DNA of 51,487 nt. It comes from Chloroflexota bacterium. Lineage in GTDB: Bacteria; Chloroflexota; UBA6077; JACCZL01. Shown in pieces: positions 45,171-51,487 of the stretch. The stretch lies in the NCBI GenBank assembly GCA_030447245.1, contig JAUJPG010000028.1, positions 1 to 51,487 on the forward strand, written 5' to 3'. Under the pieces are notes generated by a model. That model was not told where the DNA came from, did not search any database, and saw only the letters and a list, made by a program, of their open reading frames with translations. Position 1 is the stretch's first letter. Each line of letters opens with the position of its first letter. The translations under genes were made by a program, and so were the position numbers.

Positions 45171-46937
45171 TCATGATGTCCCCACACGGGCCCGGAGCTT
45201 CCGCGTGGCGTCCTCGTCGATGCGATAGTGTTCTGGCACGCTGATCCGCTCGTCAGGCCGCCTGGAGCAGTTGATCTTGACGCCGTACTCTTGCTCGGCG
45301 GCTTCCACCGAGACGTAGCCGTAGGCGACGTCTCGGAGCACCTGCGCGGGCTCGCGTTCGAACGGGTTGTGGTAGCCGCCACCGCCCGGCAGCCATGACG
45401 TCATCTCGGCCGTCGGTTCCATCAGGATGCGGCGCTTCGGGGCGGCCTCCTCCCCGGTGCTCAGCTCGAGGCCCCCGAGTGCTCCCTCCTTGCCCCCAAG
45501 TAGGCCCTTGGCCGGGAATTTCGTTCGGTCGTACATCCCGCTGAACGACCACAGCTTGCCGCTGGTGTTGCGGAAGCCGGTCGTCTGCCCACAGCCGCCG
45601 CGATAGCGGCCCGCGCCGCCCGAGTCGATCTTGATCTCGCGGCGGCTCATCACGAGCGTGGTCAAGTTCTCGATCACCTCGACCGGCACGCCGGCGACGC
45701 CACTCGGAAATCCGACGTTGTCCAGGCCGTCCTTTGTGGGCCGGGCGCCGGTCCCACCGCACTGGAACAGGGTCAGCACCCAGCCCTCGCCGTTCGCGCG
45801 CTCGCCGCGGAAGACCGTCGACCACAACGAGCCGGCGCCTTCGGCCATTAGCCGGTCCGGCAGCACCGGCGCCAGCGCGCCGAAAATCAGGTTCGGCAGG
45901 AAGTGGCCGATCACATGCCGAGCGGCGACCGGCGCCGGACGACGCGGGTTGAGGATCGTGCCTTCCGGCGCGGTCACGTGGACCGGGCGAAACGCCCCCT
46001 CGTTGTGGGGCACCTCCGGGCTGATCGCGGCCTTGATCGCGAAGCTGGTGTACGCGTGGGTGTAGTTCAAGACGGAGTTGATCCCGTAGCGGCTCTGGGC
46101 CGAGCTGCCGGCGTGGTCGACGGTCAACTCGTCGCCATCCACCGTCACCTTCGCCTTGATCACCACCGGGCCCTCGAAGCCGTCCGACCAGAGCTCGTTC
46201 TCGTAGACGCCGTCCGGGATCCGCGAGATCGCCTCGCGCATCGCCTGTTCCGAGCGGGCGATGATCGCGTCGGCCAGCGGCTGGATCGACTCCATCTCGA
46301 ATTCGTCCATGAATTCGATCAGCCGCGCCCCGCCGACGTCGTTGCAGGCGGTCATCGCGTACAGGTCGCCTTCGACCTCGTCCGGCACACGCACGTTGCC
46401 GCGGATGATCTTGAACAGCTCCTCGTTGCGCTCGCCGCGCATGAAGAGCTTCATGATCGGGATGTACAGACCTTCCTCATACACCTCGCTGGCCTCGGCC
46501 GAGAGCAGCCGCCCCCCGATGTCGGCCATGTGGCAGGTGTTGGCAAAGTAGGCGACGAGCTGCTCTCCCTGCGCCGTCTTGCGAAAAATCGGCGTCGCGA
46601 TGGTGATGTCGTTGATCTGACCCGCCGTCATCCAGGGGTCGTTGGTCAGCAGCACGTCACCCGGCGCCAGCGTGCCCGCCGGGTATGCGTCCAGGAAGTG
46701 ACGCATCCCGGTCGCCATCGAGTTGATGTGACCAGGTGTCCCCGTCTCGGACTGGGCGATCATGTTGCCGCGGGTGTCGAAGGCGCCGCAGGCCAGGTCC
46801 TGCGACTCGCGCAAGATCGTGCTGAACGCTGTCCGGATCAAGGCTGCCTGCTGCTCGTTCGTTACCGAGAGCAGTCGGTTCCAGAGCACCTCCAGGACAA
46901 TCGGGTCCATCTCGGTCGCGCGGTCGGCAACGGTCAT
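45171..46937 (-). CDS. hyuB: Hydantoinase B/oxoprolinase family subunit
   Basis: A 588-residue HyuB-type subunit. Typical features are the N-terminal DPIVLEVLWNRLLSVTNEQQ, the FDTRGNMIAQSETGTPGHINS region, LTNDPWMTAGQINDITIATPIF and the C-terminal GSGGAGRYRGGCG-like DSGGAGRYRGGCGQ. With HyuA it forms an ATP-dependent enzyme opening five-membered cyclic amides (hydantoins, 5-oxoproline) or acting as an acetone-carboxylase-like relative. I chose the ATG at 46935-46937, which has AAGGAGACGCC directly upstream; an earlier in-frame start lacks this. Follows hyuA by 73 bp. Confidence 0.93.
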   Translation of the reverse strand: MTVADRATEMDPIVLEVLWNRLLSVTNEQQAALIRTAFSTILRESQDLACGAFDTRGNMIAQSETGTPGHINSMATGMRHFLDAYPAGTLAPGDVLLTNDPWMTAGQINDITIATPIFRKTAQGEQLVAYFANTCHMADIGGRLLSAEASEVYEEGLYIPIMKLFMRGERNEELFKIIRGNVRVPDEVEGDLYAMTACNDVGGARLIEFMDEFEMESIQPLADAIIARSEQAMREAISRIPDGVYENELWSDGFEGPVVIKAKVTVDGDELTVDHAGSSAQSRYGINSVLNYTHAYTSFAIKAAISPEVPHNEGAFRPVHVTAPEGTILNPRRPAPVAARHVIGHFLPNLIFGALAPVLPDRLMAEGAGSLWSTVFRGERANGEGWVLTLFQCGGTGARPTKDGLDNVGFPSGVAGVPVEVIENLTTLVMSRREIKIDSGGAGRYRGGCGQTTGFRNTSGKLWSFSGMYDRTKFPAKGLLGGKEGALGGLELSTGEEAAPKRRILMEPTAEMTSWLPGGGGYHNPFEREPAQVLRDVAYGYVSVEAAEQEYGVKINCSRRPDERISVPEHYRIDEDATRKLRARVGTS

Positions 46938-47010
46938 TTGGCGTCTCCTTAACGGCACTCACCCGGTGTAGCGCACTCGTCCTCGCGTGGGAGTGGGGGG
47001 CGAGGGATGT

Positions 47011-49095
47011 TCACATCTCCACCCGGAGATTCCGGAACTCGTCGATCGCGACCCGCCCCTTCGGCCCGATCACCACGGTCGACTCCCGCTCCTCGACGAT
47101 TGCCGGTCCCTCAAAGGTCGCCCCCGGGGCCAACCGGTACCGGTCGTAGACCGGCGTCGGGTGGTAGCCGCGGTACTCCGGGTGATACACCCGACGCTCG
47201 CCCTTGCGGGCCTGTTCGGGGCCGCCGGCGTCCGCCGCGCCCACCTGGAGCCGCAGCTCCGGCCGGGGGCCGGAGACGACCAGCCGCCAGCTCATGACTT
47301 CCAGGCCGACTGACGGTCCGGTTCGGCCGTACAGCTGCTCGTAGACCTGATCGAAGGCGGCAACCACCTCCGCGCGCGACTCGGCCGTCAGCCGCCCGGC
47401 TGGGACTGGAACTCGAATCTCGTAGCCCTGGCCGATATACCGGGCGTCGACCGAGCGGGCGTAGCTGATCTCCCCCTCGGCGACGCCCGACGCGAGCAGG
47501 ATCTCGCGGCCGCTCGCCTCCATGTCGTCGAAGATTCTGGCAACGGCCGCCCAGTCCAGCTCGTCCAGCCTCCCGTACGACGTCCGCACGAAGTCGAATT
47601 GGAGCGGCGCCGACAGGAACCCTACCGTGGAGGTCACACCAGCGCCGAACGGCGCGATCATCGCCGGCGCGTGAAGAGCCTCGGCGACCCGGAAGCCGTG
47701 GACCGGCCCGGCCCCGCCGAAGGTGAACAGCGGAAACGACCGCGCGTCTTTGCCGCGCTCGATCGCGTGCACCCGCGCGGCGTTTGCCATGCTCTCGTTG
47801 ACGATCTGGTGGATGCCCCAGGCCGCCTCCGGCACCCCAACCCCCAGCTTGTCCGCGACCTTCTCCTTGATTGCCCGCTCGGTCGCATCCAGGTCTAGCT
47901 GCATCTTTCCGCCCAGGAAAAAGGCCGGGTCCAGGTACCCCAGGATCAGGTCCGCATCGGTCACCGTCGGCTCGGTCCCGCCCCGCCCGTAGCAGACCGG
48001 CCCGGGCTCGCTGCCGGCGCTGTCCGGGCCGACCTTCAACAGGCCCAGCGCGTCGATCCGGGCGATGCTGCCGCCACCCGCCCCGATCTCGATCATCTCG
48101 ATCACCGGCACCTTGACCGGCAGACCGGAGCCGCGCTTGAAGCGGTACACCCGGTCGACCTCGAAGTCGTTGGCGGTCAACGGCGCGCCCTTCTCGATGA
48201 CGCACAGCTTGGCCGTCGTCCCGCCCATGTCGAACGACATCAGGTCGTTGACCCCGGTCAGCTGACCATAGTACGCCGTCGCCAGCGCGCCCGCGGCAGG
48301 GCCAGACTCGAGCAGGCGGATCGGGAAGCGCGTCGCCGTGTCGATCGTGCCGACCCCGCCACTCGACAGCATCACGAACAGCTGACCGCCGAATCCAAGC
48401 TCGCGCAGCCGCCGCTCCAAACCGCGCAGGTAGCGGTCCACGCGATCCTGGACGTAGACGTTGGCGACGGTCGTGCTGGTCCGCTCGAACTCGCGGATCT
48501 CCGGCACGACCTCCGAAGACAGCGAGATCCGCATCTCTGGCGCGACCCGACCGATCAGCTCGGCGACCCCGCGCTCGTGGTCGGAATTCGCATAACTGTG
48601 GAGGAAGGAGATGGCGATTGCCTCGATCCCCTTGTCCTGTAGCTCGCGGACGAGCGGCTCCAGGTCGTCATGATTCGGCGCCTGGACCACCTCGCCGGTC
48701 GCCAGGACCCGCTCGTCGACCTCGAGCCGCAGGTAGCGTGGCGCGAGCGGGCGCGGCATCTCCAGGAACAGGTCGTACAGCTCGTACCGCATCTCGCGGC
48801 CGATCTCGACCGCGTCGCGAAAGCCTTTCGTCGTCAGGAGCGCCGTCTTCGAGCCCTTGCGCTCGATGATGCTATTGGTGACCAGGGTCGTCCCGTGAAT
48901 GATGGTCGCCAGCCGTTCCGGCGAGACTTGGGCACGTTCGAGTGCGTCGCGCAGGACGTCCTCGACGGCCTGGGACGGATCATTCGGCGTGGTCAACGAC
49001 TTGCCGACAGTGAATGCGCCGCTCTCGTCGTCGACCAGGATCAGGTCGGTGAACGTGCCGCCGATGTCCACCCCAACCCGGTAGCTCATCGTCAT
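47011..49095 (-). CDS. hyuA: Hydantoinase A/oxoprolinase family subunit
   Basis: A 694-residue ATPase subunit of the actin-like fold. It opens with YRVGVDIGGTFTDLILVDD and carries FDMGGTTAKLCVIE (second phosphate-binding motif), GTTLVTNSIIERKG, LSSEVVPEIREFERTSTTV and FTFGGAGPVHGF. These are characteristic of HyuA/OplA. It pairs with HyuB at 45171. Candidate reactions are 5-oxoprolinase, N-methylhydantoinase or related carboxylases. Its ATG overlaps the stop of the AcuI-type gene by four bases (ATGA), so they are translationally coupled. Confidence 0.93.
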   Translation of the reverse strand: MTMSYRVGVDIGGTFTDLILVDDESGAFTVGKSLTTPNDPSQAVEDVLRDALERAQVSPERLATIIHGTTLVTNSIIERKGSKTALLTTKGFRDAVEIGREMRYELYDLFLEMPRPLAPRYLRLEVDERVLATGEVVQAPNHDDLEPLVRELQDKGIEAIAISFLHSYANSDHERGVAELIGRVAPEMRISLSSEVVPEIREFERTSTTVANVYVQDRVDRYLRGLERRLRELGFGGQLFVMLSSGGVGTIDTATRFPIRLLESGPAAGALATAYYGQLTGVNDLMSFDMGGTTAKLCVIEKGAPLTANDFEVDRVYRFKRGSGLPVKVPVIEMIEIGAGGGSIARIDALGLLKVGPDSAGSEPGPVCYGRGGTEPTVTDADLILGYLDPAFFLGGKMQLDLDATERAIKEKVADKLGVGVPEAAWGIHQIVNESMANAARVHAIERGKDARSFPLFTFGGAGPVHGFRVAEALHAPAMIAPFGAGVTSTVGFLSAPLQFDFVRTSYGRLDELDWAAVARIFDDMEASGREILLASGVAEGEISYARSVDARYIGQGYEIRVPVPAGRLTAESRAEVVAAFDQVYEQLYGRTGPSVGLEVMSWRLVVSGPRPELRLQVGAADAGGPEQARKGERRVYHPEYRGYHPTPVYDRYRLAPGATFEGPAIVEERESTVVIGPKGRVAIDEFRNLRVEM

Positions 49096-50093
49096 TGCGC
49101 GACTCGCACGACCACTCGGCCGCGGGTCTCCCCGCGGTAGATCCGGTCCAGCACGGTGGGCACCTCGTCCAGGGCAACCTCCTGGGCGATCGACTCGTCC
49201 AGCTTGGGCGGGCGCAGATCACCGGCCAGACGCTCCCAGAGCGCGATCCGCCGCTCGATCGGCGTATTCGCCGAGTCGATGCCGAGGATGTTCACCCCGC
49301 GCAGGATAAACGGCAGGACGGTCGTCTTGACCGCGGCGCCGCCAGTGTTGCCGCTGACCGCGATGCTGCCATGCTGCGCGGTCGTCTGCAACAGGTAGGC
49401 CAGCGTGCCTCCCCCGACGGCGTCGACGGCACCGGCCCACCGCGCCCGCTCGAGCGGCCTATCGCTCGGCGCGCTCGTCTCGGAGCGCTCGACGATCTCG
49501 CTCGCGCCGAGCTCGCGCAGGAAGTCGTGGGCGTCCGTGGAGCCGGTGCTCGCGGCGACCCGGTAACCCCGCGCCGCCAGGATGGCCACCGCGGTCGACC
49601 CGACCCCGCCCGACGCGCCCGTCACCAGCACCGTCCCGCTCTCCGGGCGTAGCCCCAGGTGCTCCAATTGGAGGACCGACAGCGCTGCCGTGTAGCCGGC
49701 CGTGCCAATCGCCATCGCCTGCCGCGGCGTCAGGCCCGCCGGCAGCGGGACGACCCAGCCGGCCGGAACCCGTGCCAGCTCGGCGTAGCCGCCGTGGTGC
49801 GAGACGCCCAGGTCGTAGCCATGCGCCAGCACCTGGTCGCCCGGCGTGTACCGCCGATCGGCACTCTCGACCACCACGCCGGCCAGGTCGATGCCCGGCA
49901 CCAGCGGGTAATGGCGGACGACCTTGCCGTCCGCGCGCGCGGCCAGAGCGTCCTTGTAGTTGACCGACGAGGCGGCCACCTGGATCGTCACCTCGCCATC
50001 CATCAACTGGCTCGGGTCCCAGCGGTTGAGCGAGACTCTCACCTCATCGCCGCCGCCGGCCCGGTCGACAACCAGGGCGCGGAACTCGTCCAT
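49092..50093 (-). CDS. acuI: AcuI/YhdH-type acryloyl-CoA reductase (MDR family)
   Basis: A 333-residue NADPH-dependent quinone-oxidoreductase-like MDR protein without zinc ligands. YhdH/AcuI signatures include SSVNYKDALAARADGK, YPLVPGIDLAGVVVES, GVSHHGGYAEL, the dinucleotide motif VTGASGGVGSTAVA and FILRGVNILGIDSANTP. AcuI enzymes reduce toxic acryloyl-CoA to propionyl-CoA, which would feed the methylmalonyl-CoA block earlier in the window. The ATG has GGAGGATAAACGGC upstream, overlapping the translin stop; it overlaps hyuA at its own end, so it links the two gene pairs. Confidence 0.9.
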   Translation of the reverse strand: MDEFRALVVDRAGGGDEVRVSLNRWDPSQLMDGEVTIQVAASSVNYKDALAARADGKVVRHYPLVPGIDLAGVVVESADRRYTPGDQVLAHGYDLGVSHHGGYAELARVPAGWVVPLPAGLTPRQAMAIGTAGYTAALSVLQLEHLGLRPESGTVLVTGASGGVGSTAVAILAARGYRVAASTGSTDAHDFLRELGASEIVERSETSAPSDRPLERARWAGAVDAVGGGTLAYLLQTTAQHGSIAVSGNTGGAAVKTTVLPFILRGVNILGIDSANTPIERRIALWERLAGDLRPPKLDESIAQEVALDEVPTVLDRIYRGETRGRVVVRVAQ

Positions 50094-50098
50094 GCCGT

Positions 50099-50761
50099 TT
50101 ATCCTCCGTCCCTTCGCTCATCCGTGAGTCTGCCTTCGAGCCGCTCGAGAGACGCTTCGAGGTCGCGCTGGCGCAGCGCGAACGTCAGGTCGCCGCGCGT
50201 CCGTTCCAGGATCGCCCGCGCCCCGTCCGTCGTCCGCCGCAGCCCGCCGGTCAGCGCGTCCGGGTAATCGATCGTCACCAGCAGGCTGTAGATGTCGTCC
50301 ATCGTCTGGAGCAGCCGCTCGCAGCGGGCGACCTCGCCGCGGCGGAGCCGGTCCAGGACACAGCGTCGCAGCTCGCCGACGGCTTCCGCCAGTCCGTTCA
50401 GAAACGGCGCCGCGGCCACCCCCAGGTCCTCGGGCGGCGGCATCGGCGCGCCGGTCACCAGGCTATAGGTCGCCGTCGCCTCGACGAACTCCTTCTGCGC
50501 ATCCTGCACGTAGCCGGTGAAGAACAGGTCCGAGTGGGGCCGCAGGTCTTCTGCCAGCTCATCGCTCAACCGACGAGCCGCGCCGAGCAGCTCGACGGCG
50601 CGTCCGTCCTCACCGCGGTGGACCGCCCGGATCGAGTTAGCGCAGGTTCGCACCAGTTCCCGTGAGCGGGCCAGCGCCGCTTCGCGAGCGTCGTTCTTTA
50701 CTTCCAGCTCCGCGCGCGCCCACGCCTCAATCTGCTCGAGAATGGGAGGGCTCCAGCGCAA
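50099..50761 (-). CDS. Translin-family protein
   Basis: About 221 residues, nearly all helical. The family is recognised by RTCANSIRAVHRGE near the N-terminus, GYVQDAQKEFVEA in the middle, which resembles the QEYVEA acidic motif of the TRAX nuclease subunit, and the C-terminal block IDYPDALTGGLRRTTDGAR followed by ILERTRGDLT. Translin and TRAX form an octameric RNA-binding RNase (C3PO) in eukaryotes; archaeal and bacterial relatives are poorly characterised. The start is unresolved: I placed it at a TTG (50759-50761), with an ATT nine bases into the protein another option. It overlaps the 3' end of alaX by about 35 bases and ends five bases before the AcuI gene, so it is embedded in the operon. 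It must not be confused with HAD proteins. Confidence 0.8.
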   Translation of the reverse strand: MRWSPPILEQIEAWARAELEVKNDAREAALARSRELVRTCANSIRAVHRGEDGRAVELLGAARRLSDELAEDLRPHSDLFFTGYVQDAQKEFVEATATYSLVTGAPMPPPEDLGVAAAPFLNGLAEAVGELRRCVLDRLRRGEVARCERLLQTMDDIYSLLVTIDYPDALTGGLRRTTDGARAILERTRGDLTFALRQRDLEASLERLEGRLTDERRDGG

Positions 50762-51455
50762 TCTCGAGCCGCTTGTTGACGCGGCCCTTGTTTTCGGTCT
50801 TCGTGATCCGAAGGGTGCCGACCTCGCGAGTGTTGCCGACGTGGGTGCCGCCATCAGCCTGCTGGTCGATTCCGACGATGTCGATGACCCGCACTTCCTG
50901 GATCTGCGGCGGAAGCAGGTTGATGTTGGTCCGAATCAGGTCTGGAATCTGGAACGCTTCCTCGCGCGGCAGCACCTTCACCACGATCGGTGCGCCCTCG
51001 GCCATGAGTCGATTGGCTTCGCGCTCGATCGCGGCCAGCCTGTCGGGCGACAGGTCTTCGAGCGCAAAGTCCATCCGCGCACGGTCCGGGTACATCTGCC
51101 CGCCGGTCACCAGCGCGCCGTGCAGCTTGTAGATCACGCCGCTCATGACGTGCAGCGCGGTGTGATGGCGCATGAGGGCGTACCGCCGGTCCCAGTCGAT
51201 CGCGCCGTGGACCAGTGCGCCGACCGGTGGCGGCTCGCCCTCGATCCTGTGGAGCACGTCCGGCCCCTGCTTCTTGACCTCGATCACGCGGCACTCGCCA
51301 GCGTCCCAGCGCAGCGTCCCCGCGTCGTACGGCTGCCCGCCGCCGCCCGGGTAAAACGCCGTCCGGTCCAGCACCACGGCCCCGTCGCGCACCTCGCGCA
51401 CGGTTGCCTCGAACTCCTTGAGGTACGCGTCGCTCGCGTACAGCAGCTCGGTCAT
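50727..51455 (-). CDS. alaX: AlaX-type alanyl-tRNA editing protein
   Basis: A 242-residue stand-alone editing domain homologous to the AlaRS C-terminal editing domain. It hydrolyses mischarged Ser- or Gly-tRNA(Ala). The zinc-binding motif MRHHTALHVM (HxxxH) and the downstream QADGGTHV motif (Cys replaced; the second metal pair appears as GGTH) are visible, and the N-terminal beta-barrel opens FYPGGGGQPYDAG. The ATG at 51453-51455 has GGAGGGGCCG upstream, better than the earlier in-frame start. The gene starts the leftward operon at the window edge and shares about 35 bases with the translin gene. Confidence 0.92.
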   Translation of the reverse strand: MTELLYASDAYLKEFEATVREVRDGAVVLDRTAFYPGGGGQPYDAGTLRWDAGECRVIEVKKQGPDVLHRIEGEPPPVGALVHGAIDWDRRYALMRHHTALHVMSGVIYKLHGALVTGGQMYPDRARMDFALEDLSPDRLAAIEREANRLMAEGAPIVVKVLPREEAFQIPDLIRTNINLLPPQIQEVRVIDIVGIDQQADGGTHVGNTREVGTLRITKTENKGRVNKRLEIALEPSHSRAD

Positions 51456-51487
51456 CGGCCCCTCCAATCGCCGATTGTAGCTGGGAG

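Overview
The window is a high-GC bacterial chromosome segment of about 51 kb. Gene content (a sigma-70 with a region 1.1-like N-terminus, a split B12-dependent methylmalonyl-CoA mutase, GAF-sensor remnants, an FtsH-like protease with a reduced membrane hairpin, AlaX, a translin-family gene) fits a Chloroflexota (Thermomicrobia-like) bacterium. That assignment is inferred from gene flavour, not from a search. No CRISPR array, rRNA or prophage was seen; one tRNA-Arg(CCU) is present.

Layout. (1) 1-10.5 kb is an accessory catabolic region: a glutamine-synthetase-like ligase, PdxA, tRNA-Arg(CCU), a truncated TPP enzyme abutting the tRNA, a frameshifted SDR, an intact TPP enzyme, a medium-chain dehydrogenase, a fluoroacetate-dehalogenase-type hydrolase, an NAD-dependent epimerase and a cupin. 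(2) 10.6-12.5 kb is a scar: a GAF-domain sensor gene with a nonsense codon and a type I restriction HsdR gene, both losing their 3' ends where they collide. (3) 12.6-18.4 kb holds gamma-glutamyltransferase and a divergent methylmalonyl-CoA block (acyl-CoA dehydrogenase, mutase catalytic subunit, epimerase, B12-binding subunit). (4) 18.5-27.3 kb is a polysaccharide cluster: two GT4 glycosyltransferases, a UPF0104-type membrane protein, two O-antigen-ligase-like proteins (one frameshifted) and a large GT-C-like membrane protein. (5) 27.3-41.4 kb is mostly housekeeping: a cyclase-family hydrolase, mfd-pth, a BrnT-type toxin-antitoxin pair, ftsY-ffh, sigA, tlyA-nadK-recN and a nicotinamidase. (6) 41.4-51.5 kb is leftward: alaX, a translin homolog, an AcuI-type reductase, hyuA, hyuB, a ureohydrolase, a small membrane protein and an FtsH-like protease.

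Several otherwise well-conserved genes are broken by small indels: sigA (29-bp tandem duplication), recN (at least five frame changes), one O-antigen ligase (three), the SDR (two compensating) and the nicotinamidase (one). Conserved residues continue in the new frame after each indel. Because sigA is normally essential, most of these are probably assembly or sequencing errors, and those proteins should be read as reconstructed. The truncations beside the tRNA and at the GAF/HsdR junction are different in kind and look like real rearrangements.

The most interesting biology is the translin-family gene overlapping the alanyl-tRNA editing gene alaX, followed by the atypical FtsH-like protease with its small membrane-protein neighbour.
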